64,000 nucleotides of DNA. Source: Takakia lepidozioides. Its lineage: Eukaryota > Streptophyta > Takakiopsida > Takakiales > Takakiaceae. The notes beneath the pieces are model-generated. The model did not search any database and was not told the origin of the DNA. It saw only the letters and a list, made by a program, of their open reading frames with translations. The stretch's first letter is position 1. Each line of letters starts with the position of its first letter. Position numbers and translations under genes: made by a program. Shown here one piece after another: positions 45,375 to 57,031 of the stretch. The stretch is from positions 44,456,001 to 44,520,000 of the forward strand of contig CM060733.1 of assembly GCA_030704615.1 (NCBI GenBank), given 5' to 3'.

Positions 45375-45722
45375 TGAGCACTACCTCCTCGAATCTCTTC
45401 TGATCTGAAGGAGTCTCTCTGTCCATTAAGTCCATAAAGGTCAGCGCTCTGCCTGGTCCATCCTGAAAGAGATTCACCTCAGTGGCAACATGGTTAGTTG
45501 TAAGAAAATGTGTATCTTCCTCTGAATCCTCTGATTCCATGACCTTCTCCTTGCCTTTACTTTCATTGCATAGGTTTTGCATTCTGCAGTCGTTCGGCAT
45601 TTGAGTGTAGTAAACTAAGGCCCTCTCCGTGGGATCCCTGGCCTGGTGAGCAAATCTTGTCTCTGAGAAACTTTCCAACTGGGAAATTGTTGCAACTCGG
45701 GAACATCGATGTCCCACTGGAA
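45375..45722 (-). CDS. Possible coding exon, minus strand, unknown
   Basis: An open stretch with high-complexity sequence: SQLESFSETRFAHQARDPTE, ALVYYTQMPNDCRMQNLC, then an acidic segment (MESEDSEEDTH) and RALTFMDLMDRETPSDQKRF. It ends at a plausible donor (GAGGAG before GTAGTG). No family is recognised and no partner exon is established. It lies upstream of the 42.7-43.8 kb frames on the same strand, so one multi-exon gene is possible. Confidence 0.3.
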
Positions 45723-46659
45723 GTCAGAATCTCTGGCTACTTTGCAGGTGAGGCTACCAGTCTGACCTGAAGGAAAGCACTTCACCAGAATACTGCGATG
45801 AAGGTCTTACACATCTCAGGCTTCATGAGTCCATTCTAAGTTCCAAGGGCCAAACTTCAACAGGGTACGTTACTCTAGTCCATCCGGAAACAGCTCTCCT
45901 TACTTGTTCTATGTTTGCCGCACCCTGATGTAAATCCTTCCCCTTAAGGAAATGTCTGAAACTGAAACTGTGTATGGGGTACACCTAAGCCGACAATCAC
46001 AATCCAGAATCAGCTTGAGCATAATCTTGGTTCAGATGTACGTCAAATAAGAGCTTCAAGAGGACTTATATTACATGTAAGCTTTCTCATCTACTGGGAA
46101 CCCCGGTTATTCATAAATCAGAAGAATGCCTTCCCCTAGCTCTGTGGCTCTCCCGTGGCTCATGAGATCTACTACCAGATCTGTGTCGCTTCTGCACAAA
46201 TACTTAAACATCCAGAGGCTCACTTGTGAGTAGATATGTACCTCTAAAAGGATGCTCAAGACAGAACGTATGATCTGTAAACCTATAATCCTGCAAACAC
46301 TAGAGAAAAAAATGCACCATTCGACATGAACGCACTGTTAGAGACTTCTGTTGCTCAATCATCCCAAGTTTCTGGAAACCTCATCCGATCCTAGTGAATA
46401 TCATCAATAACGTGGTTGTTCCCACATGCAGTAGGCCTGATCCAGGAAGGTAAGCAAGACCACAGTGGTACAGAAGTGAAACACAGGTAAAACTACGGCA
46501 ACGACATTCAGTGGAGGTTGGAGCTCTTCTAGAGCTAACAAAGTTGGGCAGATTTCTGGAGAGCACCTGTCGGTGTAATTGGACCACAGTAATCTGCGTC
46601 TATATATATGGTTCAATACGTTCGGCTGCAGTAAGCAGTTTGATCTAGGTCCAAGAAAA

Positions 46660-46870
46660 ACGTTAACACCACAGACAATGGATGAGCTTAGAGCAATGAG
46701 ACTGCAAAGCTAAGGTTTCCACTCCTCTGCTCACAAGATGAAACGAGGGTCCTTGAAGAGAAAAAACACCACAGATAATAGATCGGTGAATTAGAGAAAT
46801 GAATCTACTAAGCGTGAGATGAAGCTTGAGATTTCCACTTCTCTGCTCACAAAACGAAACTAGAGGGAAC
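46660..46870. repeat. Two-copy tandem repeat, period about 120 bp
   Basis: ACACCACAGACAATGGAT at about 46665 recurs as ACACCACAGATAATAGAT at about 46786. Both are followed by a GAGATTTCCACT/AGGTTTCCACT and CTCTGCTCACAA segment. The copies have diverged moderately. Confidence 0.7.
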
Positions 46871-46899
46871 CGAGAGATCAGCATAGTCGAGCACACGCG

Positions 46900-48375
46900 A
46901 TGAGGTCATTGCAAAAGGATGTCCAACCTTGCCTGTAAGCATATCATGCAAAGAGAAGCCGGAAAGCAACAGAGCGCTGGTTCAGCAGGAAATTGAGAGA
47001 GATGTGTGAGCCCCGATTACAGCAGAGGTGATGAGCTTTGCAGATTGCACACGCGAAAGCCTTGAGAGAGACCAGGCATGGGAAGCGTGCTGCGCTTGTC
47101 ACTGCGATGTGACATTTCACGCGTGCCAACAAATGTGGGGCCTTTCACTATTCGTATTGGGCAGGTATTGGGTATCTACTCTGGCATCGATTACCCCCCC
47201 AACTGATCTACACTTCTCAAACTCTTAGTTTTAATTCTGTGCAAGATTCTTTTGTCCTGGGTAAGGATCAGTGTTGGTCTGGTATTGGCATTTTGTGATA
47301 ACAGGCTGGTCCTGGTATATGGGTGGTTGCCACAATGAAGTACATGAAGTACCAGAGGATTGCTTGAATTTACATACCAGTCTGGTATCTATCTGTATCT
47401 ATAATGAAGGCATGGTGAATTACTTATGCACTGGTATCAATATGTACAGGTGTGATTAGCTAATTGATACCAGCTGGTATCAATGATGACGAATTCATGA
47501 GATTCAAATTCATCACGAAAACAACTAGTGAAGCATGCAAATGAGGCCAAAGTGTGTATGAATTATGAAGCTTCTAGGTGTTTTACACAACACATTTTGG
47601 TATACAAGACACCAACCAAGAGATTCACATATCAGACACAAATCAGGTCAAAAGCCACTGCAGATTCCAAAATGAGCTCATACTTGCCCATAGTGCACAA
47701 AATCTCCCTAAATCTCACAGCAGTATAGCAACCAGGCTGCAAAACGCTGAGCTCGTATCAACAACGAACCAGACGGGTCTGGTTACCGCCTCTTTTCCAG
47801 AATCTAATTCGTCTCTGCACTGGTGTCGGCCTAGGCATCTCAGATCTGGGACCAGGCTGGTCTGTTCTCTAATACCAGGGTTGTTACCAGGGTTAATTCC
47901 AGGTGCTCAGTCTGGTAGGAAGGACTCCCGGGGCTTACTAGATAGGGTTTATGCAACCAAACCAAATCCAAGTCCTTTGCTGTAATCTTAACTAGGGCCC
48001 CACTGTTGCTTTTCTTGTTGGACATGTCCCCGCACTCTGATAGAGATTGAAAGAATCTTTTCTATGGCTACCTCAGTTCTCCATAGACTCTTGCCCAAGA
48101 AAGTGTATTCACCCTAAATTAAATTCATATTAATTACGCTGCGGTTATGTGAAATAAGGGGAGGATTTTGGTGCAAAAAGTTTTGAGATTGGAAAGGTCA
48201 CTATCTCAAACCTCCCAAGATAAATATCAGCAAGTGCTTATTTAACTCAAACCATCCAATCAAAGTCATTCAAATGATGTAAAGTTAAGAAGTAGGCTCC
48301 AAATGTATTGTGGATAGTACTTGAAGTGCAGGGACTCTTGTGACTGCAATAGTTCGGTAATAGAATCTCAATCAA
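46900..48375. other. Intergenic with ACCAG/CTGGTAT motif clusters
   Basis: No gene seen. The motif CTGGTAT and its inverse ATACCAG recur at 47270-47480 and 47830-47900. The same motifs recur at 60.99-61.2 kb and 61.74-61.86 kb, which suggests fragments of one dispersed repeat family. Confidence 0.4.
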
Positions 48376-48379
48376 CAGT

Positions 48380-48665
48380 CAGTAGCTCAGTTGGTTAGTG
48401 CATTGAGTGCCACCCAGATGATTCTGGGGTCAAATCCTGCTACTTGATGGGTGTGGTATCCTCTTCTCCCCCTTCCCTTGGGCTGTCCCCCATTTGGACG
48501 CCTGCATGGCGAGGTGATGCCGTCAAGGTTTGGGCGGTTACCCTGGTGGCCCCATGGCAAAACCTCTTGACTTCTCCCAAGCTCCACTAGAAAAGAGTGT
48601 GTTAGTGGGCATGCTGGTTGCAAATTAGTCTGAGCCCTCTTCCTCTTTCTTTCTTGTGCTCTTCT
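48380..48665 (+). mobile_element. tRNA-derived SINE, copy 2
   Basis: Starts with AGTAGCTCAGTTGGTTAGTG (A box) and, about 35 bases later, GGGGTCAAATCC (B box). It continues with GGGTGTGGTATCCTCTTCTC and a body of about 220 bases. The head and the GGGTGTGGTA junction are shared with the minus-strand copy at 8294-8455. It does not fold as a tRNA, so no tRNA gene is called. Confidence 0.65.
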
Positions 48666-50367
48666 CATGGTCTATGAAGCCTCGAGAGTCCATGTCTGAA
48701 ACCTACTAACTACAAGCATGTGCATTGAATAGGCAACAGGAATTAGCTGACTAAGGCTGTTGAAAGATCCCATTGCGAGATGAGGAGGTTAAAGTCTGAA
48801 GCAATATCCTTTGGAGTTTGCAGTACATTATGCACCTCACTGCCTTCAAGGATGGACCATACAAACATGTTGACATTGAGGTGACTGACGCTATGAGATT
48901 TTGCTGGGATGTGGAGCAGGAATCCAAATTTTGCAAAGCGACAGGTGATAAGGGGAAGGGTTTCAACATGCATAACATTGTGGAGATGAGAGAGAATATG
49001 TGACAACTGGATGTATGCTATTTTTAAAGTTGTTGATCATGTGCGATAGCACTGCAAGAGACAGTGGCCCAAAATATGCACCAGGCCAGAAAGCTGTACA
49101 GTATGGAGTGGAGATGTCCCTTCTCGAATGTAGCCCATGGAGGATATCTGTACATGTATACACTTACCTATCATACATCTATAGATCCAGCTGGATACAA
49201 TAAGAGTTCTAAACCTCCCTGAGCCAGCCATGGTCCTTTCAGGGTACATATGTGGAAACTTTAATCCGAATTTGAGAAACCTGTGAGAGGCAATTGATGC
49301 AAGCCCTGCCCATTCGCATGATCACCAAACATATTACTAAGGAATCTCGCAATGATGTGGGGAGGATGGGTAGTAGTTCATGTATATATTGTCAAACCAG
49401 CATCGCTGCGACATCTCTAGAGGAAGTTAAAATTCAGTGTCTCAGTTAAGCGGCTGAGCAGCATATGAGGAGTTTATAGTTACATAGGGAACTACTTGGG
49501 AAGTGCATATAAACTTCATCGAGAGGAAGTATTATCCAGTTATCTGCAATAATACTTAGTTGTTCTTATTACAACTGCTGAAAATTAATTATCTAAGACA
49601 ATGCCTACAATCCAATGTACATATGTGCATACAAAACCTGAAGTCAGGGTTTATATCACTTTGAGGTGAGATGACACCATAAATTACATCTGCTTTATCT
49701 TCCTTTCTCTTTGTAACTTACCCCTGCACGGAAATATAAATCCAAATGCAAAATTATATGTAACCATCATAGATACAATTGTGAAGAATTATTTGTTTTC
49801 CCATTAAAAAAAACCCATAATATAAGATAGTGACATTCAAAACCCCCAGACTACATCCATTCATACGCAAGAGAAATGAAATGAAATTCCAGAGGAAGCA
49901 AATGTAATCCCTTCATATACCTTGTGACAAAATGATATCTTCCGATTCCACAACTAGCAATGGGAATTCTACAAAAATCATCAGACAAATTCAATGTATT
50001 GATACTCGTGTTGGTGTACATTTTCACTTGCAGAAATTTAGGACTGAACCAGGACCCAACAAAGCTTTAGCGTGTTTACAATAAGCCTTGGGGAATACTG
50101 ACACCTAAAAATGTGGTAGCTAGGTTTCAGTTTCCCCTCCAATACTCTTGGGATCCCATCATTTTAAAGATTTCAACTGAGTCTAATAAATGTTACTTCA
50201 GACTCATACAATGTTTAGATCATATAGTACATTTCGTGACAGTTTTTCATGTTTGGCTTACCACTTTCTTCAACAAAAAGGGCTCGAGAATGATGGTAAA
50301 ATGTCTCGTGGATCCGCAGCTTGCAGCCAAGAGCCCACCATGCAGGGAAGCAAGGGTGACGGCACAC
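48666..50367. other. Intergenic between SINE and WOX13-like gene
   Basis: No convincing exon. The right end should include the 3' untranslated region of the minus-strand homeobox gene. A minus-strand open stretch at 49006-48743 resembles no family I can name. Confidence 0.35.
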
Positions 50368-53300
50368 TTAACTATGCAAGTTCCCGAGAAGTTGACTTTG
50401 TGGCGAGGCATGCATCATTGAACCATTCCCTAATCCTGGGTAAAATAAAATACACAACCATCTTAGAAAGAGGGTGAGGGGACAAAATCATCAACCAGCA
50501 GTGTTGTATTCAAGAAAGTTGCCTTGATATGGCGACTAGCGACTTTCTGAAAGACAGAAAAACACAGAAAGAGAACGACTTCGACAAATAGTCCTGTTAA
50601 CCTCTGGATTTCGACTCATGACACAAGTCTACCCAATAATCCTCTTGGCGTTGGAGCAGGGTTCCAACCCACGGTATATGGAAAGTCATTCCAGAAATGC
50701 CAAACGACAGGTGAAAACTTGAGGTCCGCCACTACCAACACCAAAGGCAGGAAAAAAGAAAAGAAATGCTATTCGTCTACTGTGCAAACTCCAAGGCAAA
50801 GAGGATGTACTCATAAAGACGTCGTTTCCCATAGCTCCAAGGCAAAGAGAGAAAGAGAGAGAAAGATTACCTTCATTCAATAAGCCTACCACCTGCTGTA
50901 AGTTTTGGGTCAACACATCCTGAGAGGGTATCACCGATGGACCTGCTGCTCCTGCCTCAATCCTGCCAAAAAGTTATGTCTGAATAAGACTTGATTAAAC
51001 TAACCCAAGACCACTATCACACAAATTAATCATTGATTGTCACTGGTAGAGATCATCTTGCCAGTTCCGAGCTCCAAGTATGGGCCCTTCAGCTTAAAGA
51101 TCAGGCATCAACCCTTCAGAGGCATTACACTCCATATCATCAAATAAGCACAGGCATGAGCAAAGCCTTGCACCAGCTGGTCATTAAATGCTAAGCCACT
51201 TTCAAGCAATTTCCGAATGCCATGAATCAGAGTGTTTTTCATCCTTTTCTTTCATCTATGAAGAGACAGTTGTCCCATATTTTGCACTTGCTAGGTCACA
51301 ATCGGGGCAGATTACCTAGTTCAAACCAGGCAAGGCAATTTGAACATCTACTTTGCTTGAACAAAAGAGCCCTGGAACAAAAGATTATCAATCTGCTTGT
51401 TTGTACATTGGCTCACAAGACTTAGGATTCTTCGAATGCAAACACATTTGAAAAATTGGGCACACCTCAGAAGCCAATTTTCTCAATAAAGAGTACGTCC
51501 TCCTATTTGTCAGGATGAGGGGTCTCTCCAATAGACATAAAGGATGATGATAGTGACCAAATCACCATTACAGGTTGGAGTAGCTTTCTCAGGATAAGAC
51601 AGAAGGCTAAGTGGTTCCTTTTCACGAATGAAAACCAATGTTACCATTACGTATTTGCCAAATGCTATGGTATGGCACCGTACTATGCCTCTGGATGGCA
51701 TTATACAGCACGGTCACCTCCAATCGCTTTCACTCAGCCTCAAAGCAAATTGGAAATAAATGTGCTACAACCTTCAAACAGAAGGAATCACCCCCTCCCT
51801 GATTTGATATTGATTGGAAACATTGAAGCTATAGGGCTGACTGGAACCTGTAATGACTGTGCAATGCTAGAAACATCACAAAACCCAGTCCACGAATGAA
51901 GGGGCCGAGGAATACCTACCGTGCCAAGCTGTAACTCTCCACAGCCTGTAAAGGATGGAGTGACAATCCCTCATTGGTGGGAATCATTTGACCCGGTAAA
52001 TCCACAAGAACCGCGCTTTTGCCAAATGTAGAAGTGACATCAAGCATGCCTGATGGCATCTCCCATTGCTTGTCGTTCACTGACACTGTCATTGTAGTGG
52101 ACTCGCAAGGACCTGGCACACCCACCAGGTTCTTTGTCAGATCTGTCTCAGAAATGGTACTGGATTGCTTGACATGGTCATAGCGTGGAAATGTCTTTTG
52201 CTCAGGCCACAGGACTGCCAGTGACCCTTCTACCGTCAACTACCACCAGACAGGATCGTCAGCAGATTGTCACTGTGAAGTTGGCGAATCAAATGCCGTA
52301 AATAAGAGCAGTCCCTTCTCTGAAGGGTTATCCAAGTACACAAGCACCCTTGCCTTTCATCTTTCTTTTTCTGTCTCAACTACTGGGACATCTTAGAACC
52401 ATTTCACACAGGCCTGTGCCATCCTTCTTGTTCTCCTTCCTGCAAGTTTCTTTACAGTGTAAGCAAATGCCAGGAAATTTCACCCTGGAAAAGAAGAACA
52501 GCAGAACCAGTTTCGAAGAATCAAAGAGGAGCTTGGTTGATGTAAGAGCAGGTTGTCACCTTGCTCAAAACTGTTGTCAAAACCAACTCCTTTGTTGTAC
52601 GAAATGCCAGGTTTCAGGTCTCCTTGGGGATGCATGAGCACAGACGACACAGTATCTTGCTGGTCAAACTGTCCGGACCTCTGATCAAGTGCCCCCCCAC
52701 CCCCTGCATCAGAACTTGCTCCGCCATTCGTATCTCCGAAGCCTCCAGAGTCATTTTGGTTCTGGTCTTCCTCCAGTCTTGGTCGCTTCTCTCTGGGAGA
52801 GTCCACATCCGTATCCACCTCAGAGTCGCCATCCTTGGGGGTAACCTGCAAAGGACTCACTTCGACCCAGTCATTTCTGCCCCATAGGAGGTTCAAACTA
52901 AAAATGAGCACCAATTGACCAACCTAATACTGGCCGAAACAAAATGAACGACAAACGACAAACTAAAGTCTGCCTTATCAGAACTCTTACTGAGTATCCC
53001 TTGCCAAGAACTCGGTAGTATGGATCGGAACACATGCTAAATAAAAGAAGATGCATGAAGGTAACACGTATGGTCCTGCCTGCTACCCTTGTTGGCAAGA
53101 AAGGACAGAAGGTGTGGTGTCATCAATTGACCTTTTGATCACTTTGCCATCCATTCAAGGCTGCTGCCTACCTGTAGATGTTTTCTCTTTGCCCGCGCTT
53201 TCCGATTTTGGAACCAGTTGTAGACATTGGTCTCAGCGATCTGGCCATGCTGACTTAACTCGGCAGTGATCTCCTTGATGCGCTGCTTATTGGGCGTGCC

Positions 53301-55628
53301 ATTCCCATGCTCAAACAGCCTCTCCAGTATTTGCAGCTGGTTCTGGCTAGGTGTCCACCTCAGGCGGGTGGTCGTCTTGTGGTTCGGTGTTCCCATCATC
53401 TGATCGTAGAGCATGTGTTGGCCTCCCCCAGTTACGCCTGTGAACAATCCCCAAGTGAAAAAGTATGACTGTCAGTCTACATCTGCAGCCCCAAGAAGTG
53501 CCTCAGGTTCTCTTGCACAGGGTCATAGCATGCCCGGTAAACGTTCTGGTTGACCTACCCCTACTCATTCTATTTACCCATAAAATCCCAGGACTGTGAT
53601 TGACCCCTACCCACCTAGTGAGCAGCCAAGGGACGTAAAGGACGTGGCTGATGGAAACTAACCACAGTCACCAAGGCTCAAGAGATGCACCTCTTCTGCC
53701 ATGAGACACTATTTCAATCATAGACATCCTTTCAACACCTAAGCAGTGCTGACCTCAGAACCCCAACCCCTCTGGTGGTGTAGTTTAACCAAGATGTTAC
53801 ATGCGTGGTAAATTTGTGACAAAAATACACCTAATATTATGAACAGGTTAACCAAGTGAAAAAGACTCCACATAAAATCACCTGAAACTTTTGGGACGTT
53901 CTGGGAATGGAGTTAGAAATTAAGCTGACCAATTTGTTTGATCATTAACTTAGATTCATCTGTCCTCCGCAGAACAGATCCATCTAGAGTGTCCCAAGCC
54001 ATCCATATTCCCAGATGGAAAAAAGGGAAGGCAATGGATTATGACTGAGAGAGACAGATCTTCATGCAAGTACATGAGGGCCAAAGAGCACATGTGTCAA
54101 ATAAGGGCAACAGACACTGGGACAAACCAGGCATAGGAGGCTGCTGAGAAACACTAGCTTTGTGCATCTCCACCAGCTGCTGACATATGGTTGCATACAC
54201 TGAAATCTGACGCCGCAATATCTCTAGCTGCTCATCTGTCATCACCTGAACCAACCATCTGTTTCAGTCAATATAAGCCTAATCCAGAAAACATCAGGTA
54301 GAATAACCTAATGTCCTTATGTAGGTTTTCATCATCCTGTCAGTATATTATAGCATAAACAGGCCTGAAACCATATCCTAGTGGTGTCTACAAGACAAAA
54401 GATAGTGCATGTGACTGTCAAGATACGTAAATTACAAGCCGAGTATAACTAGCATAAAACAATAATACTGTTCCTATTTGGGGTAAAACATGTAGCCTGG
54501 TATAGCCACAAGGAAAAAATTGAGTCATTTGCCATTGGACAAGTCATCATTAACTTTGCAAACCTCTCTTTTATAAATGCATTGCAACAGCATTCAGTGG
54601 CAGAGGATAATTTGTATCAGAAAATCACCAACTGACAATGTGGCCGTCCCATGAGCTTACAGCTTTCACTTGAATAGCTCACTTACCAAACAACACCTCA
54701 TGTTGTGTTAAATTAATGGGATGACCAGCCCAGAAAGGGATATGTGAGAACTACCAGTTCTGTTACTGATGTACTGAAATCATAGCTACTGAATGTATGA
54801 CAGCATCATGGGATCGAGACTCATAACATTGGAAAGCCGGACATTATTACGAGTTGCAAAATACTGCAGAATAACTTGGGCCAGAGTGGGTTAAATTGAT
54901 CCAAATATATGACTAGTGCCATCTGCCAGTTCATTCGTTGTTTTTGTTAAACCCAATGTTGGGAGGATGATATGCAGTACCAGATGTTGGTCAGACTCCA
55001 ATTGGAATTTGGTCCTGCAGTCTGATATAAAACTCAATTCAGGGTTTACATCTGAAGGATGCAGCAATCGTTGAATCTCCCTGATTCCTGGTTCGATTAG
55101 AACTCTGACGTCAACAAAGAAAAAGACCATGGACATAGGGAGTGACTGATCCTATCAACAGACGCTTGAACTCATAGTTCCCTTCACATAGTTGACCGGA
55201 GTCGGCCTGAGGGTTTTACTCACCAGGGCATGCAACTCGACACACAACTGATGTAAATCCAGTTACAGGGAATATATTGTTGATTGCCGAGCTGGCATTG
55301 ACCTAAGACTTGACAAAAGTATACCATTCATAAACCCCACTACCAGCTGCTTCACAATCCAGAATGTGGAAATAACCAGTAAATCAAGTAACTCTGCTAC
55401 ACCTAACGCTGTTTAGATTGGAGCATGATGCCAGATACAAAAACTTAAACGGACACTGACCTGTCCAGATCCCATCGTGTATACTGGCTGAGGCAATTTG
55501 TTCTCTGACGCCGGTGTGAGAACAAGCGCCGGCCCCACTGAGACTGATTGAACCTGCATTTGCGGTGGCAGCACGGATCCTAGTGGTGCCATGTCCACAG
55601 GCCGCCCTAATCTCGCTTCCGTCCCCAT
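50368..55628 (-). CDS. WOX13: WUSCHEL-related homeobox protein, WOX13 (ancient) clade, 7 exons
   Basis: A nuclear homeodomain transcription factor; in bryophytes and angiosperms this clade acts in cell growth, regeneration and organ development. Exons on the minus strand are 55628-55461, 54245-54128, 53437-53172, 52845-52560, 52229-51920, 50962-50871 and 50435-50368. All introns are GT-AG, phases agree, and the total is 435 residues. Exon 2 carries the clade-specific [20 protein letters not shown] segment. Exon 3 has the homeodomain, from [14 protein letters not shown] to [16 protein letters not shown]. Exon 4 is acidic with a basic REKRPR patch. Exon 5 holds a conserved ubiquitin-like or interaction module ([19 protein letters not shown], then [11 protein letters not shown]). 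No WUS box or EAR motif was seen. Exon 5 could alternatively read through to a TAG at 51916, giving 383 residues; the linked exons 6 and 7 keep frame and make the longer form likely. It is divergently oriented to the IQD gene. Confidence 0.88.
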
Positions 55629-57031
55629 GCCCTTCTCCCTTTCCGCTGTTCTTCACCTGGCTCCAAAGGGCTCCATGTGCAGGAACCTATATAAGGCCGG
55701 TCGAGGCATGGCTAATAAATCCCCCATGGTAATCAGAGGACACAAGGGAGAGGAGAACCACAACAGAAAGCGTAATGAGGGCGCTGCACATTGCACTCCT
55801 CACACCATGCCGTTGTCCCTACGAAATACGGCCTGCTGAGTGGTGGACGGATTGGACGTAGTTGTCATACCTCCAGGATGGCCTTGAGCACCACGGTCCA
55901 TTCTCATACTGAAAGCGTAGCGAGAACATCAGACCCCAACCTACTGTCCAACCCAAGCGTCAAAGGGGACCGGATACTAAATTGTGTGTGTGTAGAAGAG
56001 AAACAAAGAAAAAAAATGAAGAAAGAGACACATCGAGATAGACAGAGAGAGAGGGAGAGAGAAGCAGAAGACCTCGTTTCACAGTTGGGAGAGCCAGGAA
56101 ATTCTCCGCTAGAAACCAGGCAAGAGAGAATACAGGGCCTTCAGTACACACACATTTCACCCGACAGACGGAATGCAGACTGTTTTTAAAAACAAAAAAC
56201 CGAAATCACAAGCGATCAGAAAAACCCTTCAGAATTTCCCACACTGAGGAGCTCACAGGGAAAGAGCAAGAATTACTTTGAGCAAGGACGCAATGCATGG
56301 TCGACAATCTTCGCAACGCAACGAGAAGGGAGGAAGTGCAAGGAGAGAGGAGGGGTTCCAAGCATTTCATACTACCATAGCCTTCATCCATCCTCCGCCC
56401 ATCTAAACTTCATTCATCCTCAATCCATCCATCAAGAATGAACGCATTAGTGATGCATCCTCATCCATCCATCCAAGGATGAAATAGGGTTAGTAAGGAG
56501 TGGATAAAAAGCAAAGGAACGAGATTTTGAGATTGGCACGTGCGGGGTTTTTCAAACACGACCCGCGCAAGTCTGCCACACTAACTCTCGTCGCTGCTCT
56601 CACTGTTTGTGCGACCTTGGCGCGCTCTGCATTGCCTCTCTCTCTCTTCCTCTTCTCTGCATTGGTTTCTCCGCCAATGCAGCTACCACTGCACTGATCC
56701 TTTTGTGAAGGGTGCCCGCATTGTGCTTTTTTTTGTGTCTCTGTCTGCCAATCCAGCTTCCAATTCGCTCGGTCTTGTGCAGGTTGTGGGTCCCCCTATG
56801 TTTGTGTTGCTGACAAGGTCAGTAGATTGTTCTCCCTGAGTGGTTCTATCCTTGTGGTGCGCAGCTCGGTTTGTGATTCTCTCACAGCCTGACTATCTGC
56901 TGGGTCTCCAATTCTTTGTCGTCACCACATCATTTGTCGAGTGTTCGTCTCTCTCTGGATACAGCGCCCATTGACTATTTACTGTTCGACCTTCCTTCCC
57001 CTACTATCTGTGTTAGGCCAGCTGGAGGAGC
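55629..57031. promoter_or_regulatory. Shared divergent upstream region of WOX13-like and IQD genes
   Basis: The 1.4 kb between the two divergent start codons must contain both promoters and 5' leaders. Visible features are a GA-rich run (about 56040-56065, AGAGAGAGAGGGAGAGAGA), CATCCATC repeats (about 56385-56475) and TC-rich pyrimidine runs near 56635-56660. No TATA box is assigned with confidence, and the IQD 5' leader may contain an intron. Confidence 0.4.

Noticed and set aside
48380-48445. Possible tRNA gene
   Set aside because: A and B boxes are present but the ends do not pair into a 7-bp acceptor stem and no normal anticodon arm is seen; the head is shared with another repeat copy, so SINE is preferred.
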